The position numbers and the translations under genes were made by a program. Shown here one piece after another: positions 48,759 through 59,631 of a stretch of DNA of 64,000 bases (position 1 is its first letter; every line of letters begins with the position of its first letter). A model generated the notes under the pieces. That model did not search any database, was not told the origin of the DNA, and was given only the letters and a program-made list of their open reading frames with translations. The stretch is from Dactylonectria macrodidyma (lineage: Eukaryota; Ascomycota; Sordariomycetes; Hypocreales; Nectriaceae). The stretch is taken from positions 496,001-560,000 of the forward strand of contig JAGMUV010000001.1 in assembly GCA_020744425.1 (NCBI GenBank), read 5' to 3'.

Positions 48759-49733
48759 GATTTTGGCTGTCTATGATAAAGTGACATTGGCTACCGACTA
48801 GATACCAACCTAGTCCACAAAGAGCCTCTCTCTCTCCTGTCCTAGCATCCTGCTCTAGGAGACCGGCAGGTTGGGCATAAGTATGACATACAGACTTTAG
48901 TCGCTCCATTAGATAGAAAATCAAAGGCTCATTAATTATGATTACCCATCCGTGCCTGAGATAAATACTATTATAATTCACATGTGTCAAAAATGTGCTT
49001 TATGAACGTGCATGCGCTTCTCACTTAGAGCTTCCAGTCCGACCTCCATTCCTTATGCACAGCTAAAACTCTCGATGCGGTCGCTCCTCACTAGGCTGTT
49101 CTTATAAGTAGCCTAGTGACGAGTCAACTCGGCTCTAGAGGGGCCTCACCGTATATATTCTCTCCTGCTTCTATCCACACGGAAGGGACACCCATATCTG
49201 TAAGGGCATTCGTAGTTGCTCGGCTGAATCCGAAGGTCATACATTCCGATTTAAGGCTGCTATCTCTTTGGTATTTATTCAGATGGATCACGATATCAAC
49301 AGGGATTCCGTGCGGCGGTTCACCGGTCGAGTTGTTTGCTAGGGAGGGCTAATATGGTTGAATTGCTGGAGACTGAGCGGGCGGTTGGTTTGTTGATAGT
49401 TGAGTTTGGGGTGGTTGAGCGCTAAATCACTGAATCAGCGACTACACATGGGGTCATGAACAGTCAGCTGGCCTAACTACATGGTGCGTTCACTCGACTG
49501 GTAGTTGTGGCACCTGTGTCATTGCAGTTTGTAAAGTCGGCGGATGATCAGTAATGAAACACATTAACAACATAGAGACTACTTCGTATAGAACACCGGC
49601 AACACTATATTACAATTCATTGTGTTCCAAGCTTCCTGCATCTTGCCCTTACCCGGTTGTAAGGGCTTTAGTACACTTGAGACGCCGTCCATCGTATATA
49701 TTGAAGCTATTGTCACATCCATCGATTTGGGTT
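48759..49733. other. Gene-poor region
   Basis: The 3' flank of trypsin followed by short frames without domains; the longest, 49116-49352, has no recognisable motif. Confidence 0.5.
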
Positions 49734-49976
49734 CTAGCTGATGCCCTCTATGATCCCAAACAAAGAAATCAGGGCTCGGGGCTGGTAGTTAAGATGCTTC
49801 TTAGGGTTCAAAGGTTCGCGCTTGGTGGACCGAGCTTCGTCAATCAGGAATTGGGAGATGCTGCCAGTCGGTCGGGCGATTCTCTTAGTCGTAAGACCAA
49901 CGATCTGGGGGACCGGAGGCGGTGCGCTGGTTGCTGAGAGTACACTGACATGTTGGAGGGAGCAGATGTAGTGCAA
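49734..49976 (-). pseudogene. N-terminal fragment of a dioxygenase related to the gene at 62909
   Basis: This 80-codon frame contains PQIVG, RPTGSISQ, LIDEAR and NPKKH in the same order and spacing as PQVIG, RPTATIPQ, IIDEAR and NPEKH in residues 15-54 of the intact dioxygenase at 62909. By eye about 18 of 39 aligned residues are identical. The frame stops at 49734 in a region that would correspond to the family's GISP segment, and nothing resembling the iron-binding core follows. It is therefore a diverged, truncated relative. Homology is clear at the motif level; whether it is a duplicate or a separately acquired paralogue is unknown. Confidence 0.7.
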
Positions 49977-52021
49977 TCGTCATCTCAGTCAAGTTCTTGC
50001 TTCCGGAAAGCCACTCGACGATATCATCAGCTTCTCCTTCAAGTTAAGATGGTCGCGATCTGGATCGCCCCATTTCCCCGCACTCTGAAACTGGGGAAGC
50101 CTAAGACGCTTAGAGAAATGAATAACTCTGTTCGTAGAATGCAGGCTCGGCTTTCATTGCCGATGCAATTTGGTAATCGCCTCAACCCGGCTCGGCGAAG
50201 CCGAAAAACTTGTGGGTGGGGAAACACGATCCCGAGACAAGACTCGGATGACTGCCCACAGTTACGGCTTGAGCGAGCCAAGGGGAATTCTATGTTGGTG
50301 GAGTAGCGCCAACATAGCCCTCATGACTGTCACAAAGCGTGTACGCTGTGATTCTCCAAAACAAAATTGCCATTATTCGGCCGCCTCGAGAGTTTTAGTC
50401 TTCCCTGCTCCCTAATGAATCAAGTATCTTCTTTCATCCGGCTCTCTTTACTTCACACTTTTGTTCAAGATTTCACCATGTCGCCCACTTATACCCTGTC
50501 CGCACACCTATCCAAAAATTTGTTCCCTCTTCTACGAGACAAACGGTCCTCTTCACAATCACAACAAGCAAAGCCATTCATTCTAGAAACTCCCTCAAAG
50601 AACGCAACGACCTCGACCCCTTCCCAAGTTCATGGTGCTACATCGGAGGACTCATACGGTTCCAGCACCCGACTTGTGACGCAAAGAACCAGATCATGAG
50701 CGTAGCAACATCACAGCGGTGTGACACCAACCTCTTAGGGGATATAAATGTTCACTGAAATAATTTCGGATTTTACTTGGACATTTCATCAACATGAATA
50801 TGCGTATCTCGGATACCTCACGGAGAGCATTGGATTAGCAAGGTTAGGGAAGGGGCTAAGTCTAGTTATAGGCGAACGCTTCAATGGCTTAAAATCGTAT
50901 CGATTGATAACTGGAAAAAATTTCAGAGTTAATAGTCATATATTTGTATTTTATTGATCGAGAACCGCTTTCAGTTCTTGACTACTTTATAAATAATCGT
51001 GAATGACGTTTGAATAGTCACATCTAGTGTTCGACGGTATCGGGAGGCGAACAGTAAAAGGCCACGTCGACCAGGGTGCCAACCAGACTGACTGCTGCCG
51101 TATATAGCGATTTGGCATCAGGATGGAGGGTCTCGCAACAAAGGGAAATAATTATAAGACCGGTCATTGGCCAGCCCACATGCACCAGGTCTAGGCGTGC
51201 AAGAATAGGGATGCGGGAATTAGTGTGTGTTAGATGATTGCAGGGTTAAAACATAGCGATATCCTTATAAAGGCTGCCGGACTGCGTATCTTTAAAGTAA
51301 GTTTACTGATGGAGCTGTAATGTAATGGGGTGAATTGGTAATTCACCGCGTCCTAGTATTGTGAATACTAATCTTGGACATAAGTAATTAAGTTATTTTT
51401 CGAATATAACCTCATAGCCTCTTACAAGCATCCGCCAGTGCGAGGCCTAAAGAGGCTTCGACTTTGATCAGCAATGTCCATTCTTCTACGAGTCAAGATC
51501 ACTAACCGAAATTTAGAGAAGGGCGTCGGCTCGGCCAATCTGTCACTGATAACTCGGGATCGGGATCCTTGGGACCTTGGACCTTCTGATTGGACGTCCC
51601 TCGGCTTCGCCTCCGAGTGCTGACACCGGGATGTGTGGGCTTGGCCAAGGGGCGCCGACCCTTTTGCCAGGCATAGCCCGAATAGGAAGGCAGGAACGGA
51701 AGCCTAAGTTAAGTTATGATCCCCGCTTGTGAGAGGGCGACTAGCAGCGTCGCCTAATGCTGGCGCCAGCTGTCCTGGAAGGCCGTCGTGTTCCAATAGA
51801 CCTCGAACAATATGTGCGAAACGTGGGTCCAACATTCCTGGCAGTTGTACTTGGCCCCCTGGATGCTGGGAAAGGCTTTTTTTGTTTGATACTATGTACT
51901 ATTTACAGACAACCCACACTATCTGCTTGTTAGCTTTGAGCAGGTCGCTCCGAGCTCTGTTAGCCAGACTAAGTACCTAGCGACACCAAGTACGCAGCTT
52001 GAATATCCCCATTAATATGTT
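49977..52021. other. Gene-poor region, AT-rich in the middle
   Basis: About 2 kb with no supported gene. A 73-codon frame starting at 50478 has a reasonable ATG context but no domain. 50930-51420 is AT-rich. The region ends at the 3' end of the regulator. Confidence 0.5.
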
Positions 52022-54980
52022 TCAATCTAAAGTCAACATAGTGTCGGGGCATGTTTCTGGGCTACCCATCCCCTGAACAATGGAGAGGAATTCCTCGGAA
52101 GAGATTCCGATGTTGTCGAGAAACTCCATGTCGCTCGTCGGTTGCGGATGACACACTATGTGCATTGATTGGCTCCCGTTCACACCACTCGTCAGCGGAT
52201 GTGGTGCGTTCTCTGCTGGAAGCAGGCTTTCTTGATTCCCACTCGGTTTTCTACCAGGATTTATCGCCTGTGGCTCCGGTACGAGCAGCTGCAACGTCTG
52301 AAGGCCTTGTTGCTGACCTTTAGAAATCAATTCATGGCAGAGACCCTCCAGATGACAAAGCTCTGATCGTCGTGCGCGAGCCACCCGGTTCCCTCGGGAC
52401 ACCAAGTCATCCAGGATCTGATGAGCCATTTCCTGGCAACTATTGTAGTTGACCACATCGGGAAATAGAGCACTTGCCATAGTCAAGTTTAAGGCAGCTC
52501 CAAAGGTGAACTCGACATCATAGGGGAGGAACGCATCTGAACGGTGGTTAGTGGGCAAATCCCCCCGTCTTTGCAAAGTGACAGATAGAGGAAGGTCAGG
52601 GGGGCATCCTTACCTAGAACACTGAACTCGCTAGTCAGGATTTGAAGGGTTTTCGCAGCTGACTTAATCCCTGTGGAGATGACAGAGCCTGTCTGAGCGA
52701 GGAAATCGGTCCAATTTTCATCACCCTGGAATCCCAACATGTCTAGTCTTTCTTTCATAACCGACAGAAGCAGAGGACGGGACGCAAAGATCACACACTG
52801 CGATAAACCATGTCAAAAAAAATCAAAAAGCGTATAGGCGAGAATGAAAAAGGGGAAGGAACAGTGCGACAAACCTGGTGGTACAACAATGTAAGGAGCC
52901 GTGTATCTCTAGGCATGGTGCCCGCAAATTTCTGGAATTTGGTGCTGATAATTCTCTCTAGATCCTGGGCGTGATGAGCCAAGGTGTGCAGAATAGACCT
53001 AGTTTGTTCGAGAAATGTCGCCAACTCGGTTACACTTGGCTTGTAGACCGCTATTGGTAAACATTAGACATACTAGAGCGTATGTGAAAAGAGCAGGGGT
53101 ATAAACATACTTGTCAAAATTACCGACATTAGATGTGAAAGGTTGACCTGGAGACTGCGGGCGCTGTCCACTATCGTACCCATACCCGGCGGATTTACTA
53201 GGGTCGTGATATCGCTATCCTGTACGGACATTGGCAGTCCAACAGATGATGAAAAATGCCTGTCCATAATATAGAGTGTCCACCAGAGGTCACGGGCATA
53301 GGTGGTCATTTTGGTACCAAGCTCATGTTCCGGCAGGTGAGTGTGCATTCCTTCTAATTGCGCGATTCGTATTGCTTGAGTAAGCTTGAGGCAAGAGCAT
53401 TAGCAAGGTAAATGGATAGTTTTAGAAGAATATGTGCAGATACGTACAAAAAAGGTGGCAGCCTCTCTCTGGTCGACTGAGTATAAGTATAAGCCTCCTA
53501 GGGCCAAGACTTCCATAGCTAAAAAGCTGTCTTTCCAGAGAGAGTTGGAATCCGGCATTATGGCCATTGCTCTGATGAAGAACTTGCAACCAGGCGGATC
53601 GGGGCTGTCTCTTGGAGGCGCATGGAATGCCGTTCCAAAGGCTAACGTGAGAAGAAACTTGCTGTACCAGAGAGGGCATTCGGTTGCCTTCTTGAGTGCG
53701 TCGGAGTAAAACTCGCGAATTTGGTGCTCAAATTCCTCTTCGTCATACAGTTGATAGGTCTGGCCTAGATGGAACTTGACAGTAGTGAAAAGATAGAGGG
53801 CATGGCCCAACGCCGGCAGGCAAGTAACATCCGGGATGTCATGTGCCACTGACATCTTATACGTCAGATTGTATGTCTCTGTGCTGAATAAACTAGGCGG
53901 AAGAGAGGTGTCTTCTGGGTGCAGCTTCTCGGAAAGCATTATAGTGAGGCGAACCGTGAAAGACCACGTGGACCAAGGAGCTAGCCAAACTATGCTCGCC
54001 GCCAGGGTTAATTAGTTTCGGTTGGGAGTTGGAGACAAGAGACACTTACTCCATGACCTTTTGTTTCCCTGTATGTTTCTAATGGTCTTGGCTGGTATGG
54101 TAAAGGTACTCGACCAGATGCTATTTGGAGGACTTGCAACTTGAGGGTGGTGTGGGGGCATCCATCCAGGACTTGGACCGACAACAGAACCAGAGCTAGC
54201 GCCGGTGACGGGGCCAGGAAGAGGACAGGAAGTAGGATCGGGCATGGGGTCAGGACCGGGGCCAGGACGGGCATCAAGTTGAGGGAATGCCGAGACGTTA
54301 GATATCAATGAGTGGGGTGGTGGGGTTGCTTCGATCCTCGAGTTGCTGCTATATGAGCTGCTGTTGACACCAAATGCGGCTTCACCTGAGCATTTGTCCC
54401 CAAACAGATGCGCACCTTGAACAGATGACCGCGACGTGGGAGATGATGTGCTGAAGGTTTGCGCTGTCTGTCGCGAGTCCGATACCGACACAGAAGGGCT
54501 GTGCGGGTTGTACTGGCTGTCAGGCTGCGATTGTCTGTCTTCATTGCTGGTTGTGGTGGCCGTGGCCGTGGCCGAGGAGGATGGTCGCTGCCCTTCTGCT
54601 ATTCTCTGCAAGTCCTGCAAATATCTTGACAAGGCGGGTTGTGTGTAAGCACGGTTCCACGAGACCCAATACAGAAAGGGAAGTAAGTATGTAGGAAATC
54701 CGGTACCAACTTTTCTGTCACGATGACTTTGTTGTTGCCCTCGGTGAAATGGCAGCGGACTGAGCGCCTTCGGCAGTTCTGGCAGGGTTCCTCGCCAGAG
54801 CATTTGATCTTGCTCTGCCGACATTGAGCGCAACTACAATGTAGGTGGGTTATGTTAGAAATGTACGACTACAACCCCATGATGGGCAAGAGAAGTTGGA
54901 ACTGGCGCTCACGCATTTGCGGTTCGCCTCGCTTTCCGCGGCGAGGTCCGTGACGAGGCCCGTGACGAGTTTGCTTCCAT
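52022..54980 (-). CDS. Zn2Cys6 transcription factor with fungal-specific TF domain
   Basis: A fungal regulator of the Gal4-like class. Eight exons on the minus strand (54980-54913, 54833-54711, 54624-54050, 53989-53448, 53384-53111, 53050-52875, 52797-52614, 52536-52022) give 818 residues. The zinc cluster spans the first intron: C24-x2-C27-x6-C34-x5-C40-x2-C43-x6-C50, followed by VIVTEKYLQDLQRIAEGQ, a coiled-coil-like linker. A Ser/Pro-rich stretch covers about residues 80-250. The PF04082-type domain follows, with SVAHDIPDVTCLPALG, REAATFFLTQAIRIAQLEG and MTTYARDLWWTLYIMDRHFSSSVGLP split over introns. The ATG was chosen because only this frame joins to the cysteine cluster; a longer frame from 55054 does not. 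It may control the neighbouring hydratase and dehydrogenase genes, but that is inferred from position. Confidence 0.88.
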
Positions 54981-55367
54981 GGTAGCTTCGAGCGGCGATA
55001 TGTGGATGAACTCATCCTCGTATCATCAGGTGCATGGCCGCCTTGCTGGGACAAACTGCAAACTCTGTATCGTATTCGGGGGAAGATATGGGAGAAAGAT
55101 CGGGAGAAAGTTGCAGAATCTCGCGTTGAGCTTGCGATAACGGCACTTCCTCTGAGTATCGAGGCGAGTCAGTCATGCGGGGTAATGACAAGGTTCAGAC
55201 AGTTCTAGCCGCGGGGGGTCTAGAACACACCTCAGGCCTGGTGCGGCTTTTTGAAAACATCTATTTAGCTTAAGTCTAAGTTACTCCGCATCTACCTCCG
55301 CGCTCCAAAATCTCGCATCATCATGATCCACGCACCACAAGAACAGCGACCGTCCGTCGAGAACTTT
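54981..55367. other. Upstream region of the Zn2Cys6 regulator
   Basis: Presumed promoter and 5' leader. No additional gene recognised. Confidence 0.5.
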
Positions 55368-55450
55368 GGAAGATTTGCATATGCACAACCATTTCATATA
55401 CCTACTACATATCTATATATATATATAATTGCTCAGCATGCAAATCTTCC
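55368..55450. repeat. Perfect 13-bp inverted repeat with an AT-rich spacer
   Basis: GGAAGATTTGCAT at 55368-55380 is answered by its exact reverse complement ATGCAAATCTTCC at 55438-55450. The 57-bp spacer contains a (TA)n run. The element lies about 390-470 bp upstream of the regulator start and could form a hairpin or be a paired protein-binding site. No ORF is inside it. Confidence 0.8.
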
Positions 55451-55818
55451 ATTCGTGGTGTCCACTTCTGTACTCTGGTAAAGTCTAACTTATAATGAGG
55501 CATGAATTTGTCGTGTGAGGATGCGGCAACGCAAACCCGAGGCATGGCATCTATGATATCTGAGGATGATGGTGCACCGACTCTAACTTATTCCCGGCAT
55601 CATGATGTTTGTCGTTCAGAAAAGAGGAGAGAAGCTGATGTGGAGATTTGTTCAGGTCTAACTTACGTAGACTAGTGAATTCTTGGGCAAGTCCTGGGAT
55701 GCAGGGATCGGGTTCAGAACCCGAGAAGGATGCAACTAAATTACATGTGTTCCGATTGGCCCAATGAAAAAAAACCATAGATCTAGATGCCCATACCCAT
55801 GTCCATGACCCATTTTGA
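55451..55818. other. Intergenic region at the 3' end of the hydratase gene
   Basis: No gene recognised. A minus-strand frame overlapping this region (55551-56042) is a shadow extension of the hydratase in another phase. Confidence 0.5.
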
Positions 55819-56604
55819 TTACTCGACAACATCGAACTCGATGGTTCCCCAGCCCTCGAAACTACAGCTCCACCGGCCGGGTTGGTCCATCGGCATAGCC
55901 TGCAAGCAGCTGCCAGGCATGATGACCTGGCCCGGCAGGAACTCAACGTCGTATTCGGCGAGGCGGTTGACCAGCCAAGCCGTGGCGGCCAGCGGATTGC
56001 CCAAGATGTTTTGCGTGTTGCCCGCCATAATCTCCGTGCCATTGAACTTCAACACACCTTTGGTGTTGTGCAGATTGAGATCGGTGATCTGACGTGGAGT
56101 ACCGCCTAGGATGATCCCGCCCTGGGAGCCGTTGTCGGCCAGGGTGTCCTCGAGGCCGATAGCCCAGTCCTTGACGCGAGAGTCGATGATCTCAATGGCA
56201 GGAATGGCAAAGTCGATGGCGCGGACCACATCGGCGATGGTCACGTTGGGCCCTTTCAGGTGGCCCTTGAGGACAAACGCGGGTTCCAGCTCGACATAGG
56301 GCTTGATGAACTTGCTCAGGGAGATCTTCTGGCCCTCGTGCAGAAAGAAGCTGCCCAGCAGGAAGCCGTAGTCTGGGTGGTTCAGGCCGGAAGCCGCTTG
56401 CATGACTTTGGCAATATTACCCAGCTTGTATCCCACATGGCGGTCACCGCTCTTGACTGCATTCTGCACAGTGATCCTCTGAACCTCAAAAGCGCCATCG
56501 GCTGTAAGAGCAGGGTAGGTCTTCTTGGGCGGATCGATAGGAGTCTGGCTGATGCGTGCCTTTTCCAGGGCTGCCGCAATCTCCTTCAGCTCTTGGGAGC
56601 TCAT
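55819..56604 (-). CDS. 2-keto-4-pentenoate hydratase / fumarylacetoacetate hydrolase-superfamily enzyme
   Basis: A single-exon 261-residue enzyme of the MhpD/4-oxalocrotonate decarboxylase group, which adds water to or decarboxylates 2-hydroxy-dienoates in meta-cleavage-type catabolism using a divalent metal. The text matches the family throughout: VGYKLGN near residue 57, GLNHPDYGFLLGSFF, the metal-ligand ExE in YVELEPAF, AIEIIDSRVKDW, and LGNPLAATAWLVNRLAEY followed by GQVIMPGS. No targeting signal is visible, so it is probably cytosolic. It is transcribed away from the semialdehyde dehydrogenase across a 609-bp shared promoter region. The exact substrate is unknown. Confidence 0.9.
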   Translation of the reverse strand: MSSQELKEIAAALEKARISQTPIDPPKKTYPALTADGAFEVQRITVQNAVKSGDRHVGYKLGNIAKVMQAASGLNHPDYGFLLGSFFLHEGQKISLSKFIKPYVELEPAFVLKGHLKGPNVTIADVVRAIDFAIPAIEIIDSRVKDWAIGLEDTLADNGSQGGIILGGTPRQITDLNLHNTKGVLKFNGTEIMAGNTQNILGNPLAATAWLVNRLAEYDVEFLPGQVIMPGSCLQAMPMDQPGRWSCSFEGWGTIEFDVVE

Positions 56605-57213
56605 TGTCCCAGTTATTATGTGACTGGGTATGGTATGGTATGGGATAGTATTGTATAGGCAAGGATAAGTTCAGGGAGCAAATTCGATGCTGTAAGATGA
56701 AGAAATCACATTCCCAACTGCAAAATTCACACCTTGGAGCTTGATAGATAGATATATACGTCTTCTACGTCTTGGCTCTCAGTTGGTTCACCAAACAAAG
56801 TCCATCAGTTGAGGGACGTTTGCTCAATCCGATGTCCCTGAGTGTATTGTGGGGTTCCGAACCCGACCCGATCCGGATACTCATTGGGAACACAATGTAT
56901 TAGGAGGCATGCCAGGATCCCGAGGTCGATCCGGCCAGCATTGCGACTTTGGTCAACTCCAAGCCGGGTTCCGTCTCCGAGATCCCGAACTAGCGATATA
57001 CGCCCCGACTCATGGTCGGAAGCTGGCTAGGGACCGATAACGTCGCATGCTACCTACGTAAGTAGCACCATTGGAGAGCTTGGTTATAACGGAGCGTTGG
57101 CAAATGTCAAGATCGGAGCTTTCAGCCTTCCCCCTCCTCACCTACAAACATTGTAGTTTATTTCTTTCTCTTCTTATTCTTCTTGTGGTGATACTTGTTC
57201 TGAAGCTTTCACA
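56605..57213. promoter_or_regulatory. Divergent promoter region for hydratase and semialdehyde dehydrogenase
   Basis: 609 bp between two outward-facing start codons. It contains TATGG-type short repeats just upstream of the hydratase (56628-56655) and a long pyrimidine-rich tract before the dehydrogenase ATG (57126-57190), common in strongly expressed fungal genes. Co-regulation is plausible. Confidence 0.55.
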
Positions 57214-58800
57214 ATGGCCCCAGCGATCGCGAATGGCTTGAACGACCCCTCTCTCATCCAGGAGAAGGCGTACATTAATGGGTAAGCTACACCCTAAGCG
57301 GGATTCAACAAGCTGCTCACACAGAACAGGCAATGGACAGCGTCCAAGAGCGGCAAGACCTTCGAGGTTTTGAACCCAGCGACCGGCGAAGTGATCGGTA
57401 CCGCCCCCGAGTGTGACGTCGATGACCTCAACGCCGCCATTAGGGCTGCGTCCGAAGCCTTCCAAGCCTGGAGGGCATACTCTGGCCGCCAGCGCGCTCG
57501 TATCATCCGCAAGCTCTTTGACCTTATCGTTGAGAACAAGGTGGATATCGGCAAGATTATTACGGCCGAGAACGGTAAAGCTAAGCCTGATGCTGAGGGC
57601 GAGGCCATGTTCGCCGCTGGATTTTTCGAGTGGTTCTCAGAGGAGGCACCGCGCATCTATGGAGATATCGCGCCGCACTCTGCGCCGAACGGTAGGATCC
57701 AAATCCTCAAGCAGCCCGTTGGCGTCTGCGGTTTGATTACACCCTGGAACTTCCCGATCGCCATGGCCGGTCGCAAGGTCTCTGCTGCTCTCGCCGCTGG
57801 CTGCACTATCGTCCTCAAGTCCGATGGTGTGACCCCCTTCGCCACCAACGTCCTGGCCGTCCTCAGCGAGCGCGCTGGTCTCCCTAGGGGCGTGCTAAAC
57901 ATTGTCACTGCTCTGGAGAACACCCCCAAACTCGGCATTGCCCTCTGCGAGTCTGAGTCTGTTAAGAAGATCTCCTTTACCGGTTCCACAAGGGTCGGTA
58001 AGATCCTGATGCAGCAGTCCAGCAGCACTCTGAAGAAGTTAAGCATGGAGCTGGGAGGTAACGCCCCTTTTATCGTCTTTAATGACGCCGACGTCGAGAC
58101 GGCCGTCACTTCTGCTATCATTGCCAAGTTCAAGGTGACGGGTCAGACCTGCGTTTGCGCCAACAGAATATACGTGCAGGAGGGTATCTACGATAGGTTT
58201 AGTAAGAGGCTCGTCGAGGAGGTCCAGAAGTTCCGTGTCGGTAATGGCGCTGACGGCTCTGTTACCCATGGTCCCCTGACTATCGGTATCGGCAAGACTG
58301 AGGAGCACGTCCAGGACGCTATCAACAAGAAAGCATCTGTCCTGCTCGGCGGCAAGCGCCTGACTAACCTCGGCCCTAAATTTTTCGACCTCACTGTCTT
58401 AGGTGATGTGACCGACGATATGGCTGTGATGAGAGAGGAGACCTTCGGGCCCCTGGCTGCCCTGTCCAAGTTCAAGACGGAGGAGGAGGTCATCAAAAGG
58501 GCCAACAACGCCGAGGTTGGCCTGGCATCCTATCTGATGACAAATGACCTGAACAGGCAATACCGCGTCTCGGAGAGCCTCGAGTTCGGGATGGTTGCCA
58601 TCAATACTGGTGTCATCTCAGACCCTGCAGCACCGTAAGTTTCACCAATCTAACACTTGAGACTCATTCTAACAGATGATAGATTCGGTGGCGTCAAGTA
58701 CTCTGGCTTTGGCCGTGAAGGCAGCAAGTACGGCCTAGATGACTACCTAGTACTTAAGTCTATCGTTACTGGGGGTGTCAACACAGAGTACAAGTCATAA
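57214..58800 (+). CDS. NAD(P)-dependent succinate-semialdehyde-type aldehyde dehydrogenase
   Basis: Oxidises an omega-semialdehyde, most likely succinate semialdehyde, to the acid with NAD(P). Three exons, 57214-57281, 57330-58634 and 58683-58800, give 496 residues, the normal ALDH length. Motifs: [27 protein letters not shown], the cofactor/active-site lysine in [25 protein letters not shown] with the general-base Glu, and the catalytic Cys297 in GQTCVC with a second Cys at 299, as in redox-sensitive SSADHs. EETFGPL and a C-terminal [18 protein letters not shown] follow. Exon 3 is needed to complete the latter motif. No mitochondrial leader is apparent. It lies beside a GABA/amino acid-type permease, which supports a role in amino acid or amine breakdown. 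Confidence 0.92.
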
Positions 58801-59631
58801 AAGTCGGGCCCAGAATTGACTTAGTGACTGTCTGGAGAGGCAGAAAGTCTAACCACTAAGGCAGTAAAGGGGGATCACCCTAGATGGCCTAGGCTTTTCG
58901 AGTCGACCAACTCTTTAAAGTATGGCCGTCAATTCAAGTACCTAGTAATACAATCAGTTACTATGGTAGTTCACTTCTCAGTGCTTCCGCTGATTCAAAC
59001 CTCTATTGGAACGGTGATAATAAATTTACTAGGAGGTGAATACCATCACTAGTTGCAACGCATACTGATAGTCCTATGCAATATGCCATGAGCGTCAGAT
59101 CTATTTGTGAAGAATTGATCCTCTGTGAAAATGGACTCATGTGGCTGCAGGAACAGAAATAGAACAACCTGGGTCGGATGGACCAGGGGTAGTTGATGCA
59201 GACACAACTGAGATATGTTCTGTACCGGACACTAAATCCTTGTTGATCAAGCGCCGACAGCTGACTGATAGACCCACTATGAACAGTCGTTACACTTGGT
59301 ACTCCATGTATTGTTCTGGGATTCTCCAGACCGGATGCTTGTAGCTACTGCATCTCCCAGTAGCTACTAGCTTCTACAGAACTGACCGCAGGCAGGAGCT
59401 GCGAAAGGACGAAATTGTCAGCAGCGTGTTACATGTTGAATACGGATTTACTTGTCACTGAGCAGGCAAGACAGATTGCAGAACATGGCTTCAGGGATGT
59501 ATTTGCGGATCAATTCCACGCGAGAAGTTCCCTTCTCTTCCTCCATCCCCACACTAGTCTAAGGTACATGATTGTGTCAGATACGAAAGTGAATACCACT
59601 GATCAGGCTCCGGGCGCTCAGATATCGGCCT
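58801..59631. other. Convergent intergenic region
   Basis: About 830 bp between the 3' ends of the dehydrogenase and the permease. The plus-strand frame at 59415-59744 runs antisense into the permease and has no domain. No repeat seen. Confidence 0.55.

Noticed and set aside
50478..50699. Possible small protein with a good ATG context
   Set aside because: The sequence is Ser/Thr/Gln-rich without a signal peptide or family motif, and another phase is equally open. Evidence is too weak to call.
55551..56042. 163-codon minus-strand frame overlapping the hydratase
   Set aside because: It is an alternative-phase reading of the hydratase 3' part and its flank.
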